A DNA stretch of 64,000 nucleotides, from NCBI GenBank assembly GCA_965220935.1, contig OZ244857.1:3348001-3412000 (forward strand), read 5' to 3'. Below are positions 9,946-18,940 of this stretch, piece after piece. The position numbers and the translations under genes were made by a program. Position 1 is the first letter of the stretch. Each line of letters opens with the position of its first letter. The notes under the pieces were generated by a model. That model saw only the letters and a list, made by a program, of their open reading frames with translations, was not told the origin of the DNA and searched no databases. This DNA comes from Bin80 sp965220935. Lineage in GTDB: Bacteria; Bacteroidota; Rhodothermia; Rhodothermales; Bin80.

Positions 9946-10868
9946 ATGACGGCCATCCGAACTGCAACTCCATTTGTGACTTGATCCAGTATGACCGCAC
10001 GCTCATGCTCGACGACATCATCATCTAGTTCAACGCCCCGATTCACTGGACCTGGATGCAAAACGATTAAATTTGGATTCCGATCTAAATGATCTAATGT
10101 GAGCCCATATAGAGTATTATATTCCCTCAACGATGGTACAAGGCTTGCCCCAAATCTTTCGCGCTGAATACGCAGGGCAATCGCTACATCACACTGATCT
10201 AGGGCCTCCTCAAGACGATGCGTAACTCTGACGCCTAAGTCTTCAATCTGCACGGGCATTAAAGTCCTTGGACCGCAAACAGTAACATGCGCCCCTAATT
10301 TTGTTAGAGCAAAAATATTTGACCGCGCTACACGGCTGTGTGCAATATCTCCAATGATGGACACGCGTAGTCCAGAAAAACTCTGAAAATGTTCCGAAAT
10401 GGTCAGTAAGTCCAAAAGCGCCTGTGTTGGATGTTCATGTGAACCGTCTCCCGCGTTGATCACGCTCCCCTGAATACATCGCGTCAAAAAATGGGCTGCA
10501 CCTGGGGAGTTGTGGCGAATCACCGCCATATCTACCTTCATCGCCTCAATGTTCTGGGCCGTATCTCGTAAAGTTTCACCCTTAGATAAACTTGAGCCCG
10601 CTCCTCCAAAATTAACGAGATCCGCCGAGAGCCGCTTTTCAGCGAGTTCAAAGGAAATTCGCGTCCGGGTAGACGGTTCAAAAAATAGGTTCACAATTGT
10701 GAATCCACGCAATGTTGGAACACGCTTAATCGGTCGCTCTAAAATCTGACGGAATTCCCTAGCCGTCTCCAAAATCAATGATATTTCTTCAACGCTGTAG
10801 GTTGACAGACCAAGTAAGTGCTTGTGTCGTAAAACCTCCTGACTAGGCTTAAAGGTTATTGCTTCCAT
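9927..10868 (-). CDS. pyrB: Aspartate carbamoyltransferase catalytic subunit
   Basis: A 313-residue protein of normal length for the catalytic chain. It joins carbamoyl phosphate and L-aspartate to N-carbamoyl-L-aspartate in pyrimidine synthesis. The carbamoyl-phosphate site appears as PSTRTRISFELA, the second signature as HEHPTQALLDLL, and the C-terminal aspartate-side motif as LHPGPVNRGVELDDDV. It follows pyrR directly; the last base of the pyrR stop codon is the first base of the pyrB ATG, so the two are translationally coupled. No pyrI regulatory subunit gene is adjacent, as is usual in PyrR-type organisms. Confidence 0.97.
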   Translation of the reverse strand: MEAITFKPSQEVLRHKHLLGLSTYSVEEISLILETAREFRQILERPIKRVPTLRGFTIVNLFFEPSTRTRISFELAEKRLSADLVNFGGAGSSLSKGETLRDTAQNIEAMKVDMAVIRHNSPGAAHFLTRCIQGSVINAGDGSHEHPTQALLDLLTISEHFQSFSGLRVSIIGDIAHSRVARSNIFALTKLGAHVTVCGPRTLMPVQIEDLGVRVTHRLEEALDQCDVAIALRIQRERFGASLVPSLREYNTLYGLTLDHLDRNPNLIVLHPGPVNRGVELDDDVVEHERAVILDQVTNGVAVRMAVIYLLAT

Positions 10869-11419
10869 TAATCTTCCCTTTCAACTAACCAGACACCCTC
10901 ACGATCATCAATTTCGTTAAACTGAACATGGACTTCCTCCCGAGATATGGTTGGAACCACACGCCCAATCATATCTGCGCGAATTGGAAGCTCACGATGC
11001 TCTCGATCAATGAGTGTTAAGAACTGCATTCGTGAAGGGCGCCCAAGATCCGTGACGGCATCCATCGCCGCACGAACCGTTCGGCCCGTGTATAACACAT
11101 CATCAACTAGAACCAAATGCCTGTGATTCACGTCAAATGGGATATTTGTAGACCGTATTCTCCGCTCTTTCAATCCACTGCGAAAATCATCTCTGTACAT
11201 CGTTATGTCAAGGGTTCCCAAAGGAACTGTGATTCCTTCAAGCTCTAATATGAGTGATTGTAATCTGGCACCAAGATATACACCACGGCGGTGTAATCCT
11301 ACAATTGCCAAATCATCAGAGTCAATGGATTCAATGATCTGTCTAGCTAATCGTCTGATGGTTCGTTGCATATCTTGTGCATCCATCAGCTGTGCCTTAA
11401 TGATTTCGGAAGACTTCAT
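10868..11419 (-). CDS. pyrR: Pyrimidine operon regulator / uracil phosphoribosyltransferase PyrR
   Basis: A 183-residue protein of the usual PyrR size. The PRPP-binding loop VLVDDVLYTGRTVRAAMDA is complete, and AIVGLHRRGVYLGARL and TLIDREHRELPI match the family. PyrR proteins bind UMP and pyr mRNA to control transcription or translation, and often keep weak uracil phosphoribosyltransferase activity. It heads a two-gene operon with pyrB. The upstream space is only 34 bases to the divergent DUF58 gene, so a long attenuator leader is unlikely here. Control may act on other transcripts or by translation; that is inference. Confidence 0.94.
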   Translation of the reverse strand: MKSSEIIKAQLMDAQDMQRTIRRLARQIIESIDSDDLAIVGLHRRGVYLGARLQSLILELEGITVPLGTLDITMYRDDFRSGLKERRIRSTNIPFDVNHRHLVLVDDVLYTGRTVRAAMDAVTDLGRPSRMQFLTLIDREHRELPIRADMIGRVVPTISREEVHVQFNEIDDREGVWLVERED

Positions 11420-11453
11420 GCACTTAATCTAAGCACTATTGTACCATTTGTCC

Positions 11454-12389
11454 ATGGTTAAGCCTCATTCAACAAGTCCACTCAAGTATCTTGATCCAGT
11501 GATGATCTCCCGTCTGAAAAACATGGAGATGCGTGCACGACTGGTCGTGGAAGGATTTATTACCGGCTTGCATAAAAGTCCCTATCATGGATTTTCGGTG
11601 GAGTTTGCAGAACATCGGCTCTACAACCCTGGGGATGCTTTACGCTATGTTGACTGGAAAGTTTACGCAAAGACGGACCGCTATTATGTAAAACAATATG
11701 AAGAAGAGACAAACCTGCATCACTACATCGTTTTAGACACCTCTGCCTCCATGCGGTATCGTCATGCAGGCCAGTTATCAAAACTCCAGTATAGTACATA
11801 CCTCGCAGCTGCACTCCATTTCCTAATGATTCAACAAAGAGATGCCACTGGGCTATTATCCTTTGATTCGGAAATCCGTACATTTCTCAGGCCTCGCAGT
11901 ACGATGCGCTATTTGAGACAAATTCTTCTACAATTAGAGCGATTAGAAAAGGAGATCCACTCCGAGAGCTATACTGGAACCGCTCGGGCTCTTCATCAAG
12001 TGGCCGAGAGAGTGCAACGCCGTTCGCTGATTATAGTGATTTCTGATCTGATTGATAATGACTCGCAGGAGGAGACCGTTCGGGCTTTACGTCATTTGCG
12101 CCATAAAGGCCATGAGGTCCTCATCTTTCGGATCCTTGAAAAAGAAACAGAAGCGCTATTGAATCTCCCAAATCGCCCAATGCTCCTTCGAGATATGGAA
12201 TCAGGAGATGAAATGTCGTTAAACCCTTCTATGTTACGAGATGCATACACAAAAAGGATGTACGCCCTAAGCGATGCTCTTAAACGGCAGTGTAGAAAAC
12301 ATTTGATTGACTATGTTGAACTTGATACGGCCGTGAGCTATGATCAAGCGCTCTTGGCCTATCTCAACAAGCGCAAGACCCTGCATTAA
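11454..12389 (+). CDS. DUF58 domain protein (MoxR-associated, vWA-like)
   Basis: About 311 residues from the ATG at 11454; an upstream in-frame TTG at 11439 would add five residues but is a weaker start. The DUF58 hallmark appears near the N-terminus (HKSPYHGFSVEFAEHRLYNPGDALRYVDWKVYAKTDRYYVKQYEEE). A von Willebrand A-like fold follows, with a MIDAS-type DTSASM motif and a later VISDLID strand. Such proteins are usually encoded beside a MoxR AAA ATPase and act in envelope maturation or metal-cofactor assembly. No moxR is visible within the window. The M20 hydrolase gene follows after 3 bases, so the two probably share a transcript. Confidence 0.88.
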   Translation: MVKPHSTSPLKYLDPVMISRLKNMEMRARLVVEGFITGLHKSPYHGFSVEFAEHRLYNPGDALRYVDWKVYAKTDRYYVKQYEEETNLHHYIVLDTSASMRYRHAGQLSKLQYSTYLAAALHFLMIQQRDATGLLSFDSEIRTFLRPRSTMRYLRQILLQLERLEKEIHSESYTGTARALHQVAERVQRRSLIIVISDLIDNDSQEETVRALRHLRHKGHEVLIFRILEKETEALLNLPNRPMLLRDMESGDEMSLNPSMLRDAYTKRMYALSDALKRQCRKHLIDYVELDTAVSYDQALLAYLNKRKTLH

Positions 12390-12392
12390 CCC

Positions 12393-13598
12393 ATGATTGA
12401 GAGCACACTCACCAAAATCAGGGCACTGGCTAAATCAATCCAGCCAGAAATGGTCAGGATACGAAGATCAATTCACCGCAATCCTGAGCTGGCCTTTCAG
12501 GAATATGAAACGTCTGCCTTGATTCGGAACGAGTTGGATCATTTTCAAATACAACCCTCAAAGATTCAGACCAACACAGGGGTCGTAGCGCATATCAGAG
12601 GGGCGCTTCCTGGCCCCACGATTCTACTTCGCTCCGATATTGATGCCCTCCCAATTACAGAAGAGACAGGCTTACCGTTTTCATCGCAGTCAACGGGGAT
12701 CATGCATGCCTGTGGGCATGACATGCATACCGCATCTCTGATTGGTTGCGGATATATTTTACAACAGTTACAGAGTCAAATCAGTGGAACGGTTCGTTTG
12801 GTTTTTCAACCTGCAGAAGAAAAAATTCCAGGAGGGGCATTATCAATGATTCAAGCGGGCGTACTCAATGCCACAGGCAGCGAACCCGCTCCATCTTACT
12901 GCATTGCACAACATGTACTTCCATCCTTAGAATCTGGTATGCTGGGCTTCCGGCCAGGAGCTTTTTTAGCTAGTTCCGACGAGCTCTACATCAAAGTTAT
13001 TGGCACTGGAGGGCATGCGGCAAAGCCTGAAATCTTAGACTGTGACAGCATCCTTGCATCAGCGCACATCATCATCGCTCTGCAGAGTGTGATTAGTCGC
13101 AATTCGCCCCCAGACATTCCAAGCGTTCTGACGATCGGTCGCATTGAAGCCAATGGCGCAACGAATGTGATTCCCAATGAGGTTAAACTTGAGGGTACAT
13201 TTCGATCTTTGGATGAAAACTGGCGCGAATCTGCACATCATCGGATAGAGCAACTTGTTACCAATACCGCCCGTGCATTCGGTGCTGAGGCAGAAGTTGA
13301 AATTCGAAAAGGATATCCTGTTCTGATCAATAATGCCGACCTGACCAATATTGCTCAAAATGCTGGAATTGATTATCTTAATAGCCATAAGGTTAAATCC
13401 CTACCTCTATGGATGGGCAGTGAAGATTTTGCCTACTTTAGCCAGAAGTGTAAAAGCTTGATGTATACATTAGGTGTCGGACCGTCACCCGAATTGCACA
13501 CATCAAAATTTTGCCCTGATGAATCAGCATTACAGGTAGGAGCGGGATTTATGGCATTTTTAGCCTTAAAAACCATTAATTATTTGTCAAAACAATAA
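12393..13598 (+). CDS. M20D-family amidohydrolase (N-acyl amino acid / hippurate hydrolase type)
   Basis: A 401-residue zinc peptidase of the M20D family (hippuricase, IAA-amino acid hydrolase, AmhX type). The metal-binding signature MHACGHDMHTASLIG is present, as are the catalytic acid pair in QPAEEKIPGGAL, the dimerisation-domain strand KVIGTGGHAAKPE and the C-terminal metal region MGSEDFAYFS. It removes the acyl group from N-acyl amino acids in the cytoplasm; no signal peptide is seen. It is downstream of the DUF58 gene with a 3-base gap. The substrate cannot be assigned further from sequence alone. Confidence 0.92.
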   Translation: MIESTLTKIRALAKSIQPEMVRIRRSIHRNPELAFQEYETSALIRNELDHFQIQPSKIQTNTGVVAHIRGALPGPTILLRSDIDALPITEETGLPFSSQSTGIMHACGHDMHTASLIGCGYILQQLQSQISGTVRLVFQPAEEKIPGGALSMIQAGVLNATGSEPAPSYCIAQHVLPSLESGMLGFRPGAFLASSDELYIKVIGTGGHAAKPEILDCDSILASAHIIIALQSVISRNSPPDIPSVLTIGRIEANGATNVIPNEVKLEGTFRSLDENWRESAHHRIEQLVTNTARAFGAEAEVEIRKGYPVLINNADLTNIAQNAGIDYLNSHKVKSLPLWMGSEDFAYFSQKCKSLMYTLGVGPSPELHTSKFCPDESALQVGAGFMAFLALKTINYLSKQ

Positions 13599-13698
13599 TC
13601 AGTTGAGTTTTTTTTTCTAAATTACGACTTTCCAACCAGAAACTGATTAATTTTAGTTAGGCGAAGAGTCGCATTTATTGTAGATTGCATTTATAGTT

Positions 13699-16272
13699 AT
13701 GGAGAATACCTCCTCACATAAGGTGACCCTTATTGATCGTATAAGCCCAGTTATTCGGCGCCTGACTCCCCGTGCACGCCGTCTTGCCACCGCCATCTTC
13801 CTTGCTAATGTTGCATTGATCGTTTTGAGTGTATTATCAATCTCAATTTCTCAGGTTAGCAACTGGATGAACGGTGCGCGCGATCAGGCACTCCAGACTG
13901 CCGAGGATACTGCAACTCAGATATCTAATCTTTTTGCTGACATTGGTGAGATCTCTATTGCGAGCGTTGCTCGAACAGCCGATGCCTCTCTGAATGCTCC
14001 TATGGCTGCACAAGCATTTGCTGCCGCATTTTTTGTGAAGGCCGCCGCTGATGCCAATTACGACACATCTCAGGTTGTTGACCTATTATCCTCCATTACT
14101 AATGAGACTGTTCTTGACGAATTCTGGATCACCGATAGTACAGCTTTTTCCTACCTTACCAATGTTAGAGGGGCTGATGGTTCTCTGATTCCGTTCGCAT
14201 TTAAGGAGAGCGCTAGTGAACAGCCTCAGGCCTATAAATTTTATTCTTTAGTCAATGTGCCTTCAGACTCATTTGCGGTTGTCACCCAGCCTGCACAGGT
14301 GCGAGAGGTTGACAGAGATGTCTATAAGTATGTCGCAACCAATGGTGTAGACCACCGCCGCATCGTACAAGTCGGTAATCGTCTAGACTTTGGAGATAAC
14401 GAACTTCTAAGCCAGACACATGCAGGTGTCAATGCTGACGTTTCCGCTGTGATTGAAGGAAACCTATCTGCCAACATGAGAGTCGTTGGTGTGATTCTTG
14501 ATCACTATGTCCAGGCCGCCATCAATGCAAATTATTCTGACGAAACCATAAAGTCTGATCTTGATAAGATCATCCACCATACGGCCATCGGTGAGATTTC
14601 TATCGCTAATCGTGAAAGTGTTATTTTGCATTCCATCGGTCTATCTGGAGAAGGATCGTTAACATCTCTTGACTTTCAGGATGAGCTTGATAATTTATTT
14701 CAAGAAACTTGGGTTGATCATAGTGGCATTAAGATTCGTGACGGAGACTCACAATTCAAATTTGTCACTGTTGCTCGTCCCAACAGCGCTCACATTATTC
14801 AGGTTGGCCTCCCACTTGTTCGTGGAAACAATGCCAGTATTTTGAACACGGTGTATCAAGAACAAGCAAATGTGATTGTTGAAAAAGGATACCCTGAAGC
14901 CCTCTGGTTTATTGATGCAGATGGCAATATCGCCGCGGCCGCTGAGTATTCCGTGATCAATGATATTACAGAAATGGAGGAGGCATGGCGTAATCCTTAT
15001 CCAGAGCGTTCAACCAGTACCACGGATCTTATTGCGGATGCTATCCAATCTGGTGTGGCCAGTAGCAAGGCGGAGCTTGGGCTATTCACAAACCGGTCTG
15101 AGCGAGGTCTCTGGGTTGCAACGCCTGTTGCGATTGAAGACAATCCAATTGGGACCATTTTGGCCTTTATCAACCTTGATAATACAGCAACCAAAATCTT
15201 AAATGGTGTGACCCAAACACTGATTGTCTCTCTACTACTGTTGGCCTTTACTGGATTTGCGACCTTCTTTGGAGCGCGTTTACTCACGCGTCCAATTGAA
15301 AAAATTGCGACTGCTGCGCGATTTGTTGAGAGTGGTGAGCAGCCCGATGAAGGGCTCATGGAACCTGTTCTTGATCGCTCTGATGAAATTGGTGCACTTG
15401 CTCGTGTGTTTCAAGATATGACGGTTCAGGTCTTTTCGCGTGAGGAAGTTCTTGAGACGCTTGTTAATGAGCGAACCTCTGAGCTTGTCAATGCAAATAA
15501 TGAACTCAAACTTGCACAAGAGTCCATTAATCAAGATCTTCAGATGGCCATGGCTGTGCAGGCAGCATTGGTTCGAGATGGAACGGCCGATCTTGATACC
15601 TTTACGGCTACCGCTCGGATGGAGCCTGCATTGCAGGTCGGAGGAGACTTTGTAGACTTCTTTGAATTTGATAATTCCCTCATCTGTGTGGTTGGAGACG
15701 TATCAGGTAAAGGCGTGGCTTCCGCACTATTTATGGCTGCTTCACAGGCGGCCATTCGATTTGCTGCCAATGAAAGCAAGGATGTGGCTGAAATTTGCCA
15801 AAGCGCCAACAATCGGATCTGCCAACAGAACCCTATGGGGCTTTTCGTTACCGTATTCGTTGCACATGTTAATCTGAAGACTGGAGAAATTACCTATGTA
15901 TCTGCCGGCCATGAGCCACCTTATCTGATGGATGGACGTAATCGCACTATATTAACTGGAACAGGCGGCGTCGCTATGGGTGTACTTGATGGAATAGAGT
16001 ATACCAAAAACGTCATTCGGATGAAGCCAAATGAAATTCTGTTCTGCTACACTGATGGTTTAACTGATATGGTCAATCTTGGCGGGGAAATCTATGGAAA
16101 AGACAGACTTGAGAAAGCCCTAGATGGATCTCCATCTTTTGAGCCAATTCAAATGTTAGACCATGTTTGGGATGACATCATTGAATTTTCTCGCGGTGCT
16201 GCTGCTGCTGATGACCGTACCTGTTTAGTCTTACACAGAAAAGATCTTGCCCATCAAACTTTGAAAACATGA
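13699..16272 (+). CDS. Membrane-bound SpoIIE-type PP2C phosphatase with HAMP domain
   Basis: 857 residues. TM1 is about residues 28-50, followed by a ~450-residue extracytoplasmic sensor region. TM2 is about 505-528, a HAMP domain about 528-575 (DRSDEIGALARVFQDM) and a short coiled coil to about 612. The SpoIIE/RsbU PP2C domain runs from about 614 to the end. Metal ligands are visible as Asp650 (GGDFVDFF), Asp667 (VVGDVSGKGVASALFM) and Asp838/Asp839 (ADDRTCLV). It should sense an external signal and dephosphorylate a phospho-STAS antagonist. The next gene overlaps its stop by 4 bases (ATGA), and the STAS protein follows, so the three form a partner-switching operon. Confidence 0.94.
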   Translation: MENTSSHKVTLIDRISPVIRRLTPRARRLATAIFLANVALIVLSVLSISISQVSNWMNGARDQALQTAEDTATQISNLFADIGEISIASVARTADASLNAPMAAQAFAAAFFVKAAADANYDTSQVVDLLSSITNETVLDEFWITDSTAFSYLTNVRGADGSLIPFAFKESASEQPQAYKFYSLVNVPSDSFAVVTQPAQVREVDRDVYKYVATNGVDHRRIVQVGNRLDFGDNELLSQTHAGVNADVSAVIEGNLSANMRVVGVILDHYVQAAINANYSDETIKSDLDKIIHHTAIGEISIANRESVILHSIGLSGEGSLTSLDFQDELDNLFQETWVDHSGIKIRDGDSQFKFVTVARPNSAHIIQVGLPLVRGNNASILNTVYQEQANVIVEKGYPEALWFIDADGNIAAAAEYSVINDITEMEEAWRNPYPERSTSTTDLIADAIQSGVASSKAELGLFTNRSERGLWVATPVAIEDNPIGTILAFINLDNTATKILNGVTQTLIVSLLLLAFTGFATFFGARLLTRPIEKIATAARFVESGEQPDEGLMEPVLDRSDEIGALARVFQDMTVQVFSREEVLETLVNERTSELVNANNELKLAQESINQDLQMAMAVQAALVRDGTADLDTFTATARMEPALQVGGDFVDFFEFDNSLICVVGDVSGKGVASALFMAASQAAIRFAANESKDVAEICQSANNRICQQNPMGLFVTVFVAHVNLKTGEITYVSAGHEPPYLMDGRNRTILTGTGGVAMGVLDGIEYTKNVIRMKPNEILFCYTDGLTDMVNLGGEIYGKDRLEKALDGSPSFEPIQMLDHVWDDIIEFSRGAAAADDRTCLVLHRKDLAHQTLKT

Positions 16273-16691
16273 TTACTGGAGATTTTAATGTTCAAATATC
16301 GGCTCGTGTCTCTGAGCTACATGACCTCTACGCTATGGTAGAAACTTTTGGGGAAGCCCAAGAGCTTCCCAATAGAACTGTGTTTATTATCAATCTTGCA
16401 TTAGAGGAGTTAGTCACCAATACACTCGTTCATGGTACTTTTGACGATGGGATTGAGCCCGAAATCAACATTAGCTTGAATGCTAAAGACGATCGTGTCA
16501 TAGTTGTGGTGCGATCAAACGGAGGTAAATTTGATCCAACTCAGGACTCAAACGTAGACACAACCAGTGAGTTGGAGAATCGCCCGATAGGTGGTTTAGG
16601 ATTACATCTTATCAAGGCCCAAGCGGATGATTATGCCTATGAGTTTGTAGATGGCATCAATCAACTGACATTAGAATATAATATATCCTAA
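16269..16691 (+). CDS. RsbW-like anti-sigma factor / serine kinase (HATPase_c_2)
   Basis: 140 residues, the normal size for a GHKL anti-sigma kinase. The N box is NLALEELVTNTLVHG, the G1 box is a degraded form (VVRSNGGKFDP), and the ATP-lid glycine motif is PIGGLGLHLIKAQADD. Such proteins hold a sigma factor or other partner and phosphorylate a STAS antagonist on serine. Its ATG overlaps the phosphatase stop (ATGA), which couples their translation. No sigma factor is encoded nearby, so the output partner is unknown. Confidence 0.92.
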   Translation: MITGDFNVQISARVSELHDLYAMVETFGEAQELPNRTVFIINLALEELVTNTLVHGTFDDGIEPEINISLNAKDDRVIVVVRSNGGKFDPTQDSNVDTTSELENRPIGGLGLHLIKAQADDYAYEFVDGINQLTLEYNIS

Positions 16692-16748
16692 TGTCATATT
16701 TACTGATCATTTTATTAAATTTATATCAATCATTTGGAGGAACCATTA

Positions 16749-17093
16749 ATGGCTAGCAACATTGACGTACAAGAACAACGCGAAGGGGATGTTCTCATCA
16801 TGATCCCCGTAGGACGAATAGATAGTTCTAACGCTCCATCTTTTGAGCGCATAGTAAAGGATCGCATTGATGAGGGTGAAACCAAAATCGTTGTTGATTT
16901 CACTAAATTGTCATTTATAAGTAGTTCTGGCATGCGGGTCTTGCTGATTGGGGCTAAAAATATTCAGTCTAATAATGGAAAACTGGTTCTTTGTAGCATG
17001 CGCGATAGTATCCGTGAGATCTTTAGTATCAGTGGATTTGACACCATCATCCCTGTAGTTCAGGACCGCATTGCAGCTATAGACCACTCTTGA
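16749..17093 (+). CDS. STAS-domain anti-sigma factor antagonist
   Basis: 114 residues from the ATG at 16749. A strong Shine-Dalgarno (GGAGG, 16736-16740) sits 8 bases upstream; the TTG at 16734 lies just before that site and is not the start. The fold signature is DFTKLSFISSSGMRVLLIGAK. The serine just before Gly61 is where SpoIIAA/RsbV-type antagonists are phosphorylated. It should swing between a phosphorylated (off) form made by the adjacent kinase and a dephosphorylated form made by the adjacent phosphatase. It is the last gene of the module. Confidence 0.93.
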   Translation: MASNIDVQEQREGDVLIMIPVGRIDSSNAPSFERIVKDRIDEGETKIVVDFTKLSFISSSGMRVLLIGAKNIQSNNGKLVLCSMRDSIREIFSISGFDTIIPVVQDRIAAIDHS

Positions 17094-17504
17094 GATTACC
17101 TGCGTTGATCAAGAATCATATAGCAACATCTGGTTATTCTGAACCATTCACAGGGATGTTGAACGCATTCCTTTTGCTATTGACCATGCCAGAATGTCCA
17201 CCTTGTAATTCGCAGGTTTGTAGGGGTTAAAACTCTAGCCCTGACAGTCAAGTGCGATAGAGCGAATACCTGCGCTGACTATTGATCCTACAAAAGAATA
17301 TGGGCTGTGATGCACGCTTAATAATGGAAGCCTGAGTTATCCGTGAGGATAGATAAATCAGTCATCATGGGATGTTTAGGGCAACACTCCCATTGAATAG
17401 AGGTCTGCAAAAATATTGATTGAGTTTAGTTGACATAGACGACCGTGTAAGGGACTTAACCATTGCATTTTATGGTTCTATGTCGTTGTGCACATCTTGC
17501 AAGT
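17094..17504. other. Intergenic region upstream of the TnpB element
   Basis: About 410 bases without a supported gene. A short stretch on the plus strand (MPECPPCNSQVCRG, about 17187-17230) looks like a transposase zinc-ribbon start but stops at once. I see no clear terminator for the STAS operon. Confidence 0.35.
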
Positions 17505-17512
17505 TTATTTTT

Positions 17513-17536
17513 GGGAATTATATACGTGAGTACCCA
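17513..17536 (+). repeat. Left 24 bp terminal inverted repeat
   Basis: Starts GGGAATTATATACG and is a perfect reverse complement of 18866-18889. The direct repeat TTATTTTT lies immediately outside it. Confidence 0.9.
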
Positions 17537-17636
17537 AAGAATGGAACCATTCTATTTTGGAGAGTATAACAGACACAATAGGATAGAGGAGAATCTACCC
17601 TATTGCTTACCATAACATCAACGTAACCTTGATATC

Positions 17637-18864
17637 ATGCCTGTTCAAAAGGCTTCTAACCCTTCGGGTTCAAACTGTTCCTATCGTGGAATAGAGTATC
17701 GCCTATTACCTGGCACGCAGTGGAAAGCCCATCTCTTGTCAGGGCTTTGCGGAGCATGCAGGTTTGTATGGAATACGTTTCTTGACCAAATCAACAGGGA
17801 CTATAAAGACGAACATAAGGATAATCCAGAATTGACCTGGCCGTCATTAAGTAGGAGATACACTTCTTTTCGCCCAACCATTTCTTGGTTGAATCAGTAC
17901 TCGTCCAACATTGTACGAAACACCTTAAAGCATCAGGCAGAGGCGTGGCAGGCTTTCTTCAAGGGATTACGTGATCATCCTACGTTCCATAATCGGTTTC
18001 AACACAATTCATTTACGGCGACCAAAGGATTGTTTAAGATCCGAGGGAATGATGTCCATATCCAGAAGGTTGGCTGGATGAAGTTTCGTAGGAAAGGAGG
18101 TAATCCTTATCCAGACGGTGAGCCGATTGAAGTCACCGTGAAGAAAGACGGACGGTACTGGAAGATGAGCGTAATTTACAAAGTCACTAATCTACCAGAG
18201 AAGGTGGACGATGGCAAAGAGATTGGCATTGACTTGAATACCTATAACATTTCTTATTCCTCAACGGATGGTGAACAGGGCATGTTACCGCTCCCTGAAT
18301 TAACGGATAAGGAGATTAAGATTCGTCGGTGGCAAAGAAAGTTAGCCCGACAGCAGAAAGGATCTGGTCAATCCAAGCGAAAGATCAACAAGTGGAAGCG
18401 AAAACAGAAGAACTGCAGAACGAATGCGGCACATCAACATAGCCGTAGATTGTCCAATAAGGCGTATACGTTGAAGCGTGAAGACTTGAAGATCAAGACT
18501 ATGTCCAAGTCTGCTAAGGGTACGGTTGAGAACCCTGGAACCAATGTGAAGGCAAAAGCAGGGTTAAACAGAGCCATCCTTAACGCTGGATGGAGACGGT
18601 TTAATTCCTATTGCGATTACAAGTTTGGCAACGTGATTCTTGTAGATCCGAAGTATACCAGCCAACGCTGTAATCAGTGTGGTCATACAGATAAAGTCAA
18701 TCGCAAAGCAAGTTTAAGTGTATGGCATGTGGCCATCAGATATCAACGCATCTGCGAATGTGTTACAGGCCTCCGGGATTGGGGCATCTGCACATGGAGG
18801 AGCGTTCTCGTTAGAGACTCCTATGAGCCGTGAAATGGATACGCAAAAGGTAGCCGTCAAATAG
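17637..18864 (+). pseudogene. tnpB: tnpB RNA-guided nuclease gene, frameshifted near its 3' end
   Basis: The first frame encodes a good TnpB: an N-terminal helical/wedge region, the RuvC aspartate Asp199 (EIGIDLNTYN), Glu282 (TLKREDLKIKTMSKSAKG) and the start of the zinc finger (SQRCNQCGHTDKV). After about 18710 the frame is wrong and runs to a spurious stop at 18833. A one-base shift near 18710 restores FKCMACGHQ, the second half of the zinc finger. A second one-base shift near 18738 restores DINASANVLQASGIGASA with the third RuvC aspartate. That frame ends at 18862-18864, one base before the right inverted repeat. Two single-base losses therefore remove the final catalytic residue. As written the protein (398 residues) should be nuclease-dead, though DNA or RNA binding could remain. 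Confidence 0.85.
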
Positions 18865-18865
18865 A

Positions 18866-18889
18866 TGGGTACTCACGTATATAATTCCC
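18866..18889 (-). repeat. Right 24 bp terminal inverted repeat
   Basis: Perfect reverse complement of 17513-17536. It starts one base after the reconstructed tnpB stop and is followed at once by the direct repeat TTATTTTT. Confidence 0.9.
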
Positions 18890-18940
18890 TTATTTTTCCC
18901 TAACTTTAGTGTTTATCCACCCGGATAGTATTTTAAGATC

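Larger units (their letters stand above)
17513..18889 (+). mobile_element. TIR-bounded TnpB element with 8 bp flanking direct repeat
   Basis: A 1377 bp unit bounded by a perfect 24 bp inverted repeat (17513-17536 and 18866-18889). The 8-mer TTATTTTT directly flanks it on both sides (17505-17512 and 18890-18897), as a target-site duplication would. The only gene inside is tnpB. Canonical IS200/IS605 elements have no long terminal inverted repeats and make no target duplication, so these ends point to movement by a DDE transposase supplied in trans. ISL3-type enzymes duplicate about 8 bp, and ISL3 remnants occur elsewhere in this window. A 16-base palindrome (AGAATGG AA CCATTCT, 17538-17553) sits just inside the left end. 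Confidence 0.75.

Noticed and set aside
17187..17230. Zinc-ribbon-like start of an IS1-type protein
   Set aside because: Only about 14 codons are open before a stop; too short to support a call.
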